A stretch of 64,000 bases of DNA from Protula sp. h YS-2021 (taxonomy: Eukaryota > Annelida > Polychaeta > Sabellida > Serpulidae): positions 19,968,221 through 20,032,220 of the forward strand of contig OX457028.1 of NCBI GenBank assembly GCA_949752745.1, in the 5' to 3' direction. Both the position numbers and the translations under genes were made by a program. The notes beneath the pieces were generated by a model. The model was not told the DNA's origin, made no database searches, and saw only the letters and a program-made list of their open reading frames with translations. This document shows, piece after piece, positions 1 to 13,090 of the stretch. Each line of letters begins with the position of its first letter. The first letter of the stretch is position 1.

Positions 1-299
1 ATTGTGATTTGAGAGACATTTAGTCTTCATTATAGTCATATGTAAGCGCACTGACCATGAAAGCAGTCATACACCGTTATTCTCGACACATCTATGCTAT
101 GTGCCATGGGACTTTTAAAATGCTAATCTGCCACATGTAGTAACCACATTGTTGACATATTTTTAGTTTCAAATTGTGATGACTCATTCACACACGTTGT
201 CCTACATTGGTCCAGTGAATTTAGCAAATGTTGATTCAAACATTGTAACCATATGTTTAACAAATGTCCAGGCTCAAGACATGTTCACGATATATTAAG

Positions 300-1010
300 G
301 CTGCAATAACAATGTGGTTCGCGGTATCTCAGGAATGTCGATTTCGCCATGTCTACGCAACGACCTTTCCCGACGTTTACATAACGTTTCTCTCCCAACG
401 GCTACCCAAAAACGTTTCAAGTTTTATATAGAATCAAAGTGCACTGTTGATCTGACGCCTGGTCACAACGTCTATCCAGCCACGCATGTTCATTGCGTAG
501 TCATCTTATTATTTTTCTTTTTATCACATCATCCGTTTAAAGAATTACTGTGTAGAAATACACACAATACAAACCTTTCGATCAACTTTGTGTGAGACTC
601 ACTGTAATTTTAGTGTATTCGTGTAAAAAATAATGAAAATGGGTAACCAATGCAGTATTTAAATCTTTTTTTTTTTTCTAATGCACGAGTGATTTCCCTG
701 TAAACATTGCGACGTGACATCAACGTCGTACCCGGATCAACTTCGCATTTGGATTGGTTACGGAAGTCGGATGTCAGTTTTCATGGATAATTTTCAAATG
801 TGGTTGGGGAAAAAACTTACGAACTTCCGAAATTTCCATATTTTACTTCCTCACTCTGGTGTGTTTTCGAAGCAATCAGCCATGGCTTCCATTCTTGTGA
901 CTGATAACATAATGAGGTTGTTGTTTGGCTGTGACTACAAATCTATAAAACGACGATTGTACGACGTTTAAACATCGCCGATTTTCCAGCATCTATTCAC
1001 CCTTGTACAT
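300..1010. repeat. Diverged copy of ACGTC-rich dispersed repeat family
   Basis: The stretch is studded with AACGT/ACGTC words (AACGTCTATCCAGCC near 465; GACGTTTACATAACG near 372). A later block (ATAATGAGGTTGTTGTTTGG near 909, CTATAAAACGACG near 943) matches ATGATGAGGTTGCCGTTTG and CTATAAAACGTC at 35,210-35,250. It is therefore an old copy of the family that also occurs at 5314-5840 and flanks the Polinton. Short open frames inside show no recognisable protein. Boundaries are approximate. Confidence 0.5.
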
Positions 1011-1784
1011 AAGATATTGATTAGCACCACCTGATTTCCCATTTTTCAGTGACAAAAATGGATTTATGGACAATTTCATATTTCGATTTCCAGTTTTTCG
1101 TCTAAAAGTAAAATAAAAAATAAAATCCATTTTTAATTTCTTGATTTATGAAAAAGTACATGAGCGAAATAAACACGGGCCAGACTTCAGCAATCTCATT
1201 GGTTTATTTGTTTATTTTCTTAATTTCAGCGCAAAACAAAGGAAAAAAGTGTATTTCATAAGTACTGAAATTCATTATATCTCTCCGGGTAAAGAAAAAA
1301 CATTATTATTTAATATCTGGTCAAAGATAAGAATCTTTAAGCTACTGCTGGGCTATGAAAAACGAAATGATATAACGATTTCGCTTTATTACACTTGGGG
1401 ATTTTCAATCCCCTAGTTTATGAAATTTGTACGACTCGGTAAAGTGTTTCCGTATGATTCGTTTTTTTTCCGCCGAAACCTTGTCACGCGAACTCCTCTG
1501 AGACGGATAGGACTAAGACGACCAAATTTGGCAGAGACGTAATGCAGCATGTCCAGTTGGTCCATTCCAAATTTTTAAGAAATTCATTAGCATTTTACAT
1601 GTAAAAATGGACATTGAACTTTTTGCCTTTTAAGCCCACTATAAAGCAGACAAACACTTTGATGTGGCAGTTAGGGCCCACGGAATGATATGAGCATAGG
1701 CGTATTACTCGCCCAGCTGTTTGACGTAGGAACAAGAATGATGGCTCTCTAATATAGAATGATAAGACATTGTGAAATCCACAT

Positions 1785-2190
1785 TTTTTATCTTTAACTC
1801 GAAAACAGTTACAGAGAGAGCTTTTTTCAGCTTATTTTCGACCCTTTGGGCCTAAAAGACGATATGTAAGAAGTATCTTGGTGATCTTAACCTCCTCGAC
1901 TATGGTCAAAGTAAAAAACCGGAAGTGGGCCATTATCTCGAAAACGGTTAGAGATAGAGCGATCTTGAGTTTATTTTCGACCCTTTGAGCCTTAAAGACG
2001 ACATGTAAGAGGTACCTCGGTGACTTTGGCCTCCTCGATCATGGTCAATGCCAAAAACCTGAAGTTGACGATTATCTCGACAACGGTTAGATATATAGCG
2101 ATTTTGAGCTTATTTTCGATTCCTTGGGCGTAAAAGACGATATGTAAGAGTTATCGTGCTAGCCTCCTCGTTAATGGTTAATTCTGAATT
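1785..2190. repeat. Tandem repeat, 3 copies of about 140 bp
   Basis: Three successive units share ATCTCGAAAACGGTTAGAGA-like and TTATTTTCGACCCTTTGGGC-like segments, followed by AAAGACGATATGTAAGA and CCTCCTCG. Units begin near 1789, 1931 and 2070 and differ by scattered substitutions, so the array is old. No open frame runs through it. Confidence 0.75.
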
Positions 2191-3164
2191 TTACGAGTTC
2201 AGAATCGTATTTTTTGTACCCCCAAGTGTAATTTTCGCTACTTGGTAGCGAAAACGGTGTAGTTTTAACAACATTTGAATTACAGTGGCTTGATGTAAGA
2301 TATTTTCCTGTTCTGTTGATCGGTAAACACAAGGGATTCGTTGTTGTTACTGCTTTGGTCTTCTGAGTGTTTATGAGGAACTTACAAGGTCATTTGTTAT
2401 GAGTAGGACTGTGGTCAAGCCAGAAACGCCCACGCACCCACTTCATCAGGTTAATAAAACCATGCTCTTTTTTCTCCATTTGTTTTGATTATAGACTATA
2501 AACAGGCATGTCTGAAAATATATTTATGTTACTTCAAAAACTCTTTGTTGTGAGTTTATATGAAATGATGTCGGTAAAACGAAGTAGTCACTTTGAGTTA
2601 GATTCTGTGACGCACGTTATTGTTGTTTTTACATCACGTCCATTTCTGTATGCGCTTTTATGGCACATAATTCATTAGATCCCGAGCACAATTGATGACG
2701 CGATAACAGGCTGTAAATGTGAGCACTTTGACTGTCATTCTTTTTAAACACATAGACGTCATAGCTGTAAAAAAAAAAAACAGTCGTCAGATGACATTTT
2801 TGCCAATGCCACTAATAAATGTTTATTGTTACAAGTGAGCATTGACAAAGCAGAGGATACTCCGAGTGCAGTGACGGATGCAGGTTTCGGTCAAGGGGGG
2901 AGGGGTGCAGGGGGAGGGGTAGCGTTCAAACAAAAGCACTCGAACTAGCGAGTAACGAGGCAAACTAAAGTGCTGTGAAAAACTGGAATATTTCGTTTGG
3001 TATCCTGTTATACCACGACTATTACAGTCTTACCACACGCTTTAAAATCTGCGCCGCATTCTTATTAGCCCCCCCCCCCCCGCAATCGGGGACTTTGCCC
3101 CACGGAGAGGAGTTATTAGTTTGCGTGTTGTCCATCTGTCCGTCTATCAATTTTTGATGCATTG

Positions 3165-3218
3165 TTTTGTCGACGCCATATCTCTTCAACTATTAGGCGG
3201 ATTGATTTGATATTTCAC
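3165..3218 (+). repeat. Direct repeat flanking the fold-back (left copy)
   Basis: TTTTGTCGACGCCATATCTC followed by TTCAACTA and an AGGCGGA-TGATTTGA block recurs in the same orientation at 4684-4737, with few differences. The two copies bracket the fold-back at about 90-bp distance. This fits a duplication or an insertion between pre-existing repeats. Confidence 0.65.
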
Positions 3219-3257
3219 TGAGAGAACATATATATCATGTAGATGTGCAACGGCGTA

Positions 3258-4593
3258 TGTTCCGTTCTGTTTTGTCCGCTGTACCGAAATGTCCGCTAAT
3301 TACAAGCTGTTCCAAAATGTCCGCTAACCCCGTTCCAAAGTATCCGCTCGTTCCGTAATATCCGCTAACCCTGTTCCAAAGTATCCGCTCGTTCCAAAGT
3401 GTCCGCTAACCCTGTTCCAAAGTATCCGCTCGTTCCATAATGTCCGCTAACCCTGTTCCAAAGTGTCCGCTCGTCCTGGTTTGTCCGCTAACCGCGTTCC
3501 GTTTTATCCGCTGGTAGTGTCCGCTAAATCTTCAATTTTTAACCCAACCTACTTTGTCTTGTGACTTTTTTGTGACTATGTGACATCATTTGACATTATG
3601 TGACATTATGTGACTTTATATGACTATGTAACATCATGTGACATTATGTGACATTATGTGACTTTATGTGACTATGTAACATCATGTGACATTATGTGAC
3701 TTTATGTGACTTTTTGTGACTATGTAACATCATGTGACATTATGTGACATTATGTGACTTTATATGACTATGTACGAGTCAGCTGCTCTACCAAGTGAGC
3801 TAACAGAGCTGGTCTATTGAACAGTCTGATAATTACATACATACTTAGACTAATTATGCTGACATAGCAATTACATAGTCCTCACATAGTCATATAGCCA
3901 TATGATGTCACATAGTCACATGATGTCACATAATGTCTCATGATGTAACAGAGTCATATAAAGTCACATAATGTCACATAGTCACATAATCTCCCAGAGT
4001 CACATAATGTCACAGAGTCACATAAAGTCGCATAATGTCACATGATGTCACAGAGTCACATAAAGTCACATAATGTCACATGATGTTACATAGTCACATA
4101 AAGTCACATAATGTCACATGATGTTACATAGTCATATAAAGTCACATAATGTCACATAATGTCACATGATGTTACATAGTCACATAAAGTCACATAATGT
4201 CACATAATGTCACATGATGTTACATAGTCATATAAAGTCACATAATGTCACATAATGTCAAATGATGTCACATAGTCACAAAAAAGTCACAAGACAAAGT
4301 AGGTTGGGTTAAAAATTGAAGATTTAGCGGACACTACCAGCGGATAAAACGGAACGTGGTTAGCGGACAAACCAGGACGAGCGGACACTTTGGAACAGGG
4401 TTAGCGGACATTATGGAACGAGCGGATACTTTGGAACAGGGTTAGCGGACACTTTGGAACGAGCGGATACTTTGGAACAGGGTTAGCGGATATTACGGAA
4501 CGAGCGGATACTTTGGAACGGGGTTAGCGGACATTTTGGAACAGCTTGTAATTAGCGGACATTTCGGTACAGCGGACAAAACAGAACGGAACA
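3258..4593. mobile_element. Fold-back element: giant inverted repeat with internal minisatellites
   Basis: The left arm starts TGTTCCGTTCTGTTTTGTCC (3258) and the right arm ends with its exact reverse complement (4593). Each arm has two layers. The outer layer (3258-3520 and 4325-4593) is a 20-25-bp minisatellite with the core GTTCCAAAGTRTCCGCT and its complement. The inner layer (3552-3772 and about 3885-4285) is a TGTGACATTA/TGTGACT repeat, 10-20 bp per unit. Between the layers, AACCCAACCTACTTTGTC is mirrored by GACAAAGTAGGTTGGGTT. The arms differ in length through copy number. No protein-coding frame is seen. The structure fits a fold-back class DNA element, and the closeness of the arms suggests recent origin or gene conversion. 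Confidence 0.8.
3774..3812 (-). other. tRNA-like 5' half in the fold-back centre
   Basis: On the minus strand the spacer between the palindrome arms reads CCAGCTCTGTTAGCTCACTT then GGTAGAGCAGCTGACTCGTA. TTAGCTCACTTGGTAGAGC matches the D-arm and A-box layout of a eukaryotic tRNA, and the next bases look like an anticodon arm. The expected acceptor and T-arm half is absent, so this is a tRNA fragment or a SINE-like promoter, not a working tRNA gene. Confidence 0.45.
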
Positions 4594-4683
4594 GGTGTAT
4601 TAATTTTGAAATCGACGAAAAATTGAAATGTGAAATTGTCAAAAATGTGACATTCCTGGATGGAACTTAGCGAAAACGTGGTA

Positions 4684-4737
4684 TTTTGTCGACGCCATAT
4701 CTCTTCAACTAACAGGCGGACTGATTTGACATTTGCT
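4684..4737 (+). repeat. Direct repeat flanking the fold-back (right copy)
   Basis: Same-orientation match to 3165-3218 (TTTTGTCGACGCCATATCTC...AGGCGGACTGATTTGACATTT). Downstream it runs into a 65-codon open frame (4737-4934) of unknown meaning, which may be an exon relic. Confidence 0.65.
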
Positions 4738-5313
4738 TGTTTATCCACTTGAATTTGAGCATGACAGGTGTTCGTCCATGTCCGGTTGGGGGCTGTGCCC
4801 TCTACGATGGCATGGTCAAGAATGGAATGTCTTGTCACAAAGGGAAATCAATAACTGCATTGTTTCCATGCGTAGACGAGTTAACTCGTGCATCGCACAG
4901 CAAGGATATTACACGAGATATTGACAGTTTTTGAATTTGGAAAATGTCCACACGTGTGTTTGTGAGATCACAGCAATAAAAGTAACTGGCGAAAATTTGT
5001 GAAGTTTGTATTACAGTGTTGCCAAATAAACACTTTTTTCTTACATGTAATGTCGTTTAGATCAAAGTGACCGCAAAGTACGAAAAAATGATCCCAAACT
5101 TAATATTCCGCACTTTTTCACAACACTGTATTTTTTTGTGAAAACGTGATGTTTAACACTATTGTTTCCTAATTTAAGGGGGGGGGGGTTGCCACCGTTC
5201 ACCTCCCCCCTCCGGATCCGCCACTACGCTACTATTTCTTTATTTCAGGAGAGCCGCATGGTTGCGCAACAGAATGAAACGCTAATCACCTCATGACAGC
5301 AATACACTGTATA

Positions 5314-5840
5314 CCCAGTGAGCATTCTATGGTCATTCAGCGTCGATTTGAGGTTGCGACGTCGATTCGACCAAACCGGAATATTGCCTCTGGTTGTACT
5401 TTGGTCGTTATTGCTCATGACCACGGATCAACGTCTAACCAACGTCTTTGACACAACGTTGAATAGACGCCAGTAAGCAAGGTTGTTTAGAAGCTGCTTT
5501 TTGTCGCAACCAAAACGTAGACAGGACAGCTCATCTTTAAAAGTAGACCGAAACGAGTACATAAAATCTGAGTATTTTAAGAGTTCGCAAATCTTTTCCA
5601 ACCTACTTTTGAAAAATGTTTATCGATATCGACCACAAACTCCGTGACCGGATGACCCATGGGTGTGGGTACGGTGACGGAGAGGTGACCACACTATGTT
5701 TGTCGCTGTGTTACGGCGGTTACAGTTAATATTTTCCCAACGTCTTCAGAACGTTTCTTTCCAAATGTATATCAGACGTCTGAATATAGACATTGTTCCG
5801 ACGTCTATCCAACGTTGAGGAACAACGCAATGTTTGCTGC
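5314..5840. repeat. Second copy of the ACGTC-rich dispersed family
   Basis: Begins CCCAGTGAGCATTCT (5314), the same end that appears reverse-complemented at 52,238-52,253 beside the Polinton. The body holds repeated AACGTCTAACCAACGTC-, ACGTTGAATAGACG- and ACGTCTATCCAACGTTG-type words, with GATTTGAGGTTGCGACG near the end. It is noncoding and short, with many internal dyads, like a MITE or fold-back family. Confidence 0.6.
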
Positions 5841-8800
5841 ATGTAGTTTAACTTTACAAGGCTATCACTTAACACTGTTTATAATATGGTTGTTGGGGCA
5901 AATTTTTAATTGCCATTGGCTGGTCACACGGCTTTGGTATTATATTTTAAACCATATTTTTACAGTGTCTCTGTGAATAAATGGTTTAACATATGCGTGT
6001 TATATTCGTCGGCGTTGTGGATGTTAAAACTGAACATTTTTTTGGGAAAAAATAATTCTCTAGACATTTGCACGAGCCTCATCATGCTCGCGTTTTGTTC
6101 TTAGACACTGATATCTATAAACAAACCATGGCTTGGCAGCAATAAACACAGGGATTTTATTTTTAGTTTTTTTTAATCACGTGCAGCCATAATCGTAAAA
6201 AGCAAGCACAAAATTTTAACAGTGTTCCAATTTTTTGTAATTGGAATCAATAATCACCTTTTTTAGAGGTTGGTCGATCTCTTTTTCTGACTTTTCTTGT
6301 AATGTATGGGTCAGATCTAAAGCACTGCAGCTTTCGCCTTGATTTTCCAGTTCTCTCATGTGTATTAAACAACGCCACGACCGCATTTAAAGGGTGGTCC
6401 CCGGGGGGTGTCAAGTATGGATTTTGTGCCTGTAGTTGATAACTTACTCAATTTACTTCTTATGAGGGCTAAGAATTGTATGAAAACTTCCGATGGTGCT
6501 AGATATTTCCCTGCACCCTTTGTGGAATGTTTCGAATGGTCTCAATGTCCCTGACGTTTACATTTAAAGGCTGTGGCTGAAATGGATCATGTCTGTGTAT
6601 AGACCGTGGGTAAAGTTTCATATAATTAATTCGGCCAAATGAAGTGAAAAGAGGTTTTTTTTTCTCCTGAAGACAAAGTTTTTTTAGTGAGCGTTTTTTT
6701 CTTTGTCCTTGTGATCATTATTATTTGTGTTCTTTGATGGTTTTATCGCTAAGATGCTTTAATTTCTCTGCAACGTGTCTATTGTATGTGAGGAGAAAGT
6801 AGATGTAATCATCGTCTGGTGTCATATTTTCAGCTGAGATGCAACAAAATTGAATTGATAGAATCTAAAGTTACAGGCGAACGGGACAAAGTAAAAGTGA
6901 GATTTTATCAGAAGAAGCAGTTTCACTTCATTTAAAGGCGAACACGAGAATTTCCGCTTTATTCACGCACTGAATGGCCTCAAAGTCGGACTGGTTAAAG
7001 GTGGTCTTAATTGTGAGGTATGGCCTGTCTGTCAAAGACCCGGTGGAGGAGGAGGACCGGAGGGCGGGGGCAGGAGGGGGGGCGGTGAGTACTTGGTTCT
7101 CTATGTGTTACAATACCAGGAAAGGGGGGTAGTTTTAAAGCTAGATGCGGTCTGCGCGGAGTACCGATTTCGTAAAAAGGGGGACTAATTTTCGTTGTGC
7201 ACTCCGCGTTGACCACAAAACGGGGTTCTTTTGGAAATGCACTCCGCGTCCAAAAAGGGGGTCCCAAAATTATACACACATTTTTCAATATGTGTCTATT
7301 TTTTATTCTATAATTTTAGTAAATATACTTTTAAACTGTATAATTTGATAAAAGAAAGTTTTTATATTAAATTTAAGATTCCACGTTTAGTGGGCGAAAT
7401 AGACATGGCTGTCTCGTTTGGTCAGAAGCGGGCATTTTTCAAACTTGGCACTTCACGTTTACGGGTCGTTTTAAAAAATTCGTGGACAGGCAGGTAACAA
7501 ATTTCTACGTGAATGACCCTCCTTCCTTCCGGGCTCAAAGATTAACAAATGAACAGAACTTTCGGTATTTCTGTGGGAAGTGTTCAAAATTTTGCATAAG
7601 CTTTGTGACGTTTCATTTACCTCGGGGCACACAATTTTATAAAGATTCTCCTGTAAATCAATTTACTGTTGAAGTTGAGGTGTCACGGTGACACGAGGCA
7701 GGAAAAGGTCACCTCTAGGATGACTCGTCATGTCTATTGGGATGTAGAGAATGATGGGAGGTGTGAGTTGTCACATCCAGCAGAGCGGAATGAGAGATAA
7801 ACCCATCTCTTCCCCTCACCCCCCACCCCCACCCCCACCACCCCCACCTCCCACTCACTCGCCTTCCGTGTCTGCATGAGAAAGAATCGAATGCTTCTGG
7901 GATGGACAGATGATGCAAGGCATTACTTTAAAGTCAATTGTTATGCGCGGCACTGCCCCCCCCCCCTCCGCACCCCCCACTCTAGTGATTTCCCACACCG
8001 TGCCCTTTTCACACCCTCCCATTGACAACAGTCAATCTTTATGGCCCGTGGTAACTGTACTTGAAATAATATGCACACCCAGTGAATCATCAAACAGACC
8101 GTGTGTTTCCATTGGGGAATCATTTTGTGCGCGTCGCAGACTTCGCGTCAATGTCAGTAATTTCGTGCGTTCTTCGTGTTGACGAGAAAAAGTTAACGCA
8201 AATAAATCGTCCCTAACGCGTTTTCATTTCCGATCATGTCAGATCATCCTGTGTGCTTCCGTTATCGAGGGAGATTTTTCGTTCCTTAATATTTACCAAC
8301 GAAATTACAGGGTAAATGTATAATTGATACTTGAATGGACAAATTACATGCTTCTTACTCGAATAAAGTCAATTAAGTCCAGTAAACACTGCAGTTCGTA
8401 TAAAAAATCACGGATTTTCGAAAATGATGCTTTATTCACTCCAGCAAGCCGTTTCGCGACATGTGTCCGCCAATAATCAAGAAAGTCAGAGCACAGCTGA
8501 AATCCAGGGGTCGAAGCAGCATGAAATGGCCCATTGAATTACTGAATTAAATAAGCAAAAGATTATTTCAAACAGAAAACAAAGAAGGAAAACATAATAA
8601 TATAACTTAAAATGCGTCACTAGATAGAACGCCATTCTTAACGACAAATCAAAACCTTTGTTCGTTGCTTCACTGATTTCTTGCACACCTGACCCTTGAC
8701 CTATTTAGAACTTAATTGCCATTGGCTGATCTTGAACTTCCGGTTGTTATGCGTAGTTTTTGCTGTGCGGAATTAAGATGTCCGAATTATCGAGGTCCTT

Positions 8801-10646
8801 ATCGCACGGAAACCAACGAAAAAGTAAAAGGAATGGAATAATTTTGTCCGAATTAGGGAGTTATCCACCTTATACAGGTTTGTCCGGAGGCAGGTTTTGC
8901 TGCACAGACAGTCTCAGAAGTTTTTGTTATTAAAAGAACTGACAAGTGTAGGTTCTCAACCTCAAAGCGCAAATAAGTTGACTAGCTTTCCCTAATGCAC
9001 ACAGCGGCGTCCTGTTTACTCTGCAAAAGCAAGTGACTGAAACAGACAAAAAATGACGAGTATTTCCAAAGATCATTTTCAAAACCAAACATCAGAGGTA
9101 GACCCCATTACAAGACACAACGACAACCATTTGTAAAGCGTTCACTTAATTACACAGCGCTTTGTTTGAATGGACCGGTGCGTCCACCTGAGCATGCTCT
9201 GTTCATTATTCGGTAGATTCACTTTTTTTATCGCACTGAAAAATTCAAAAGGCTCAATATATCTAAAAAGCTGCAAATTGCAAGTGAATTCTCGCCCGCC
9301 CTCCCCTCATTGCTACCCCTGGGTTTTTGCAAAGCGAAAGCGAAAACAAGCCAGCGTTTCAGATTCGGTAATTTGATTTTCTGCTGGACTAATTTAGTGC
9401 CCTAGTACAACCAGTAACAACAATTTATATGTATTTTAAATTTAAGGATAATTTTTGTGAAAATAAATTTTTAATTGATTTTGAAGATATTTCCAATCAA
9501 TTTTTATATCTTTTAAGAAGGTTAGACATCTTAATTAAGGTAGAGATATCTTAACCTCGATTTAGTTGAAACATCCCCAAGTGAGATATATATATATATA
9601 TATAAACAATATATAAACAAATATCTAACTTGCTGATAGTTCTGATTTAAACAATGATATCTTCACAGTACAACTCGATAATACATATCTCTGTAGCATG
9701 ATTTTTCTGCACATTTACATATATCTGTAACAAGTTTTAATATGTCTCTAATTATTTAGGATTCCAGTCGACCCTTTTCCATTAAATTTTTAATACATCT
9801 GTCAATATTAAATAAAAGTGAAAATGAGATTGATGGAATTAAGAACAGATCAAACCACTAGCTGTTTTGCAAAACATTTAGTTCGCTGTTTCACCTTTTG
9901 GCTGAGCAACATTTTGTCTGTTTACTCTTGAAATTATTCCATCTTTGATCTGGAATTGGATAGACGCAACTAGAGCTTCAGTGAGGCAGGATCCCCCGTG
10001 TAACACATAATAAATTCATTGAAATTGCAAACCCTACATTGCCTAACAAGTTTTGGTCGATTTAAGTAAATAAGACGACGTTGCACACCTTCAGTATTCG
10101 TATACACGGCATGCAAAAACGAAAAAACATTAGCATGAGCAGTTCTACAGTTAAGGCCTGGACAAAATGTAACATCTTTGTACATTCAAGCTTAATTTTT
10201 AACTATTTTCAAAATACTGTCATTTTGACAATTTGTTACCAAACCGAACGAAAATATTTAGTCGTAATTTCGTTCGATTTGGTGAAAAATTGTAAAAATG
10301 ATAGTATTTTGAAAACAGGTGAAAATTTAGTTTAGTCGAGACTTTTTCAAACTGTCTCGTCAAAAACGATTCTCGCAAATGTATTTTTTTCAGCTTTCCA
10401 TGACCAACCTATGACAATGTTATGATGATTTAACGATGCTAATAAAACGACAAGTTCTATGTGAAATGCTTGTCATAATGACTGATCAGCTCGTGTGGCT
10501 TGGCACGAACCCGTCAGCTTTATCACTTATTCGCCACTGTTATATGATATTGCCAGCTATCGAAAGCTTCTGAAAATGATAAATTAACTTTTTTTACGAG
10601 TTTATGACCACCCAGTAATTTGTATGTACTTCTAGAACAGCTAAAA
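5841..10646. other. Noncoding stretch, no gene seen
   Basis: No open frame here resembles a known protein. Visible features are poly-G/poly-C patches (about 7040-7085, 7805-7855, 7958-7980), two copies of GCACTCCGCGT near 7200 and 7240 followed by AAAAGGGGG-type runs, and a (TA)9 tract at 9588-9605. The G/C patches create proline- and glycine-rich frames that are compositional artefacts. Confidence 0.5.
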
Positions 10647-11676
10647 TATCGTTGAAAGACGCTGCTATTGTATTGGAAGCGTTTACTGGATAAGAAAAGT
10701 TATACTGCGGCACAAAAAATCAACAAAAAATTCCTGAAGATTTTATTATTAGTGAGAATTAATGGTAAACAGGTATGTTGTTGTTTGGACATCACTAAGT
10801 GCTTGAGGAAAGAAATTGTCAACGACCCACTTTCTTGACAATAACTCAGCAACAAGGCATGCACCAGAGACATAAGATGCAACAAAAACATCGTCATTGA
10901 AGTATTGCCGTTTCAGTATTATTTTTTTTTCTCTCTCTCTATTTTTTGTTGGTACATTAATTAGTTGTTTGTTAGGTTATTGTATGCATGTGATGGATTT
11001 TCATGTAGTCATCCAACATATATACGTACTCATATATCGTTGTGAATAAAACTTGATCTATCTGTTTATCTATTTATATATATCTCACTAAGTTACGGGT
11101 GAGTAAAATTCTGCAAAAGAAACACATGGTAATGTCGGATGGCAATGTTTTCTGCATGGCCGAGGGGAATTTCGCAAAGTGTCATCATGTTATTTTTTAT
11201 ATACTGAACTTCACTTCCTAATTGAATCAATTATCCCCCATATTCTAAGGTAATGATTTTAGTTCCGAACGAAATGAAAATATTTCTTTTCTAAACTAAA
11301 ACTTCAATTTTCTTTAATGGAGAAAATGTATAAAAGCGTAGGTTTAAACAAAGTCATTTTATTCTGTCCGTTCAAATTATTGTCAGAAATTATAAGCGAT
11401 GCACTGTTTTGTTAAGTGATGTTTGGTCTGATGTTGTGTGAATTTTGTGTCAAGTATATTAGGCTTAGTCAGTTGGTATATTTTTCCAAACCTTAATTGT
11501 CCGCACGTCACCCTTCTCTACCTTTGCTCTTCGCCTATGTTATATTTCGCTTGTCCCAGGCATTTTATTACTGGTTATATCACACCTTATTTATGTATGC
11601 AACACGTACGAAGAACGAGTGTTCCTAAATTCGCAGATGCTTTAAATTAAGAACATTCACACACAGACCAATATTG
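10647..11676. repeat. 1-kb duplicated sequence, copy 1
   Basis: Nearly identical over its length to 13,091-14,128, from TATCGTTGAAAGACGCTG to CACACAGACCAATATTG. Both copies hold a 70-codon frame (11,438-11,650) with one residue difference, a TATAAAAGCG box near 11,330 and an AATAAAACTTGATC motif near 11,046. The frame lacks recognisable homology and its conservation simply follows the DNA identity. This copy has no obvious flanking duplication. Confidence 0.85.
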
Positions 11677-13061
11677 TTTTTTTTTGTTGTTTATTTTATA
11701 AATGGTGATGGCACTCCTAAATTATCACAAAAAGGCCTTTTTTAGTGAAAACAAAGGACAGCAAAAATGTAGTACTAATTTATAAACACCAAGTTTTCTA
11801 ATGCTCTAAAAAAATGTCACTATGTTTGCGTTGCAGCTATAACTTGTTACGTATGAGTTTTAAAGTATATACTGGAATAAAGTGATAATAAAAACAGGTT
11901 TTCTAACGCTCGCATTAGCACAGCACCAAAAAGCAGTCACAGTCACTCTTGTAGACATACAGGAACTAAGAAAAAAGTAATACCGACGCTAATTAATTTA
12001 GACTGCTAGAGGTCTTTTACAAAGGGTTAAAGTAAATGTCTTTGTTCATTTTCTCCTTTCCCTTGCATAGAAAAGAAGCTACGAAATGAAAACTTAGTCT
12101 AATGTTTTCACATTTATCATTTTTTATCTCGTTATTTTGTTAGTGGTAAGTGGAAATATCGAAGAATGGCAGTGGACGTTTCAACAAACCTAGTGTAAAA
12201 CTTGGCGTAAATTGTTGCTACATAAATTTCTGTAACACATTCCAAATCATCGAAACTTTCACAAAATATTGAAATCCAGTGCATATGGCACATAAGCTTA
12301 CATAAAAACACACCGGAAAACGCGGACAACGCAGACAACGCTGCAACAATGGCAGTGCAAATTGCCACCTTACCATACTTGAACAATGTAACTTGTTTAC
12401 AGGCATGCTAGAATTTGAATCGCACCTACAGTACAATTGGGATCTTAATTTTATCTGTCTGTTTGTTATCGGTTTGTTGAACTGAACTATAAACAAGATT
12501 TCAGTCTGATCAACTTTGTGTATCTAAAGATCAACTCTGGGGACCTAAAGAAGGGGAATTAACTTTTAATGAACACTTTAAAAGCGAAAATCCAGATAAA
12601 TGACCAATCAAATCTAATATTGATACTTATTGAACTAGTCTTACAACAGAATCTCAACATGGCCGGAAGGAATGAATTACATTTCCTCCTGGATGTAGGT
12701 GACATCATTAGACTGCTTGCTGTGCAAGGCATCACTGATTGATTTGGGTTTTTATGCGCGCCTCCTTAATTTCTTGTTGTATAAAAGCGGTGCCTGTCTC
12801 CCTATGGGTTTTATATATTAACAAGGACCAGGCGAAGAAGCAAGCCTATTTTAAGATGAATTACCCTGTCGGTCTACAGTTGGAAAAACTAAATCAACAC
12901 GGGTTGAACCTCCACATTTTGTGATTAAATGACCCAATATTTGAGGCCATATGAGACCTCAAACCGTGCTGCATTAACAATAGCATGCTAAAACGCCATG
13001 GTAAAGTTATTTGGTCCGGTAAGTGTTCAGTCAACGAATCCTTTAACTGAAATATGATTAG

Positions 13062-13090
13062 TGAAATGTTAAAAGAAGTACAGTAACACC
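13062..13090 (+). repeat. 29-bp direct repeat, left of duplicated copy 2
   Basis: TGAAATGTTAAAAGAAGTAC followed by AGTAACACC is repeated exactly at 14,129-14,157 on the other side of copy 2. This is the arrangement expected of a target duplication or of recombination joints. Confidence 0.85.

Larger units (their letters stand above)
2869..5228. mobile_element. Possible DNA-transposon relic with short inverted ends
   Basis: CAGTGACGGATGCAGG at 2869-2884 followed by a G-rich run is mirrored by a C-rich run and CCGGATCCGCCACTACG at 5212-5228. Read inward, both ends have the form (C/T)AGTGRCGGAT-C followed by poly-G. Such ends are common on degenerate DNA transposons. No transposase is visible, and I could not find a convincing target duplication, so the call is tentative. 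The interval holds the large fold-back at 3258-4593. Confidence 0.3.

Noticed and set aside
3774..3812. A functional tRNA gene
   Set aside because: Only the 5' half (D arm and part of the anticodon arm) is recognisable; the T arm and acceptor complement are missing.
11438..11650. 70-residue protein conserved between two copies (also 13,892-14,104)
   Set aside because: The surrounding noncoding DNA is equally conserved, so identity reflects duplication and not coding selection.
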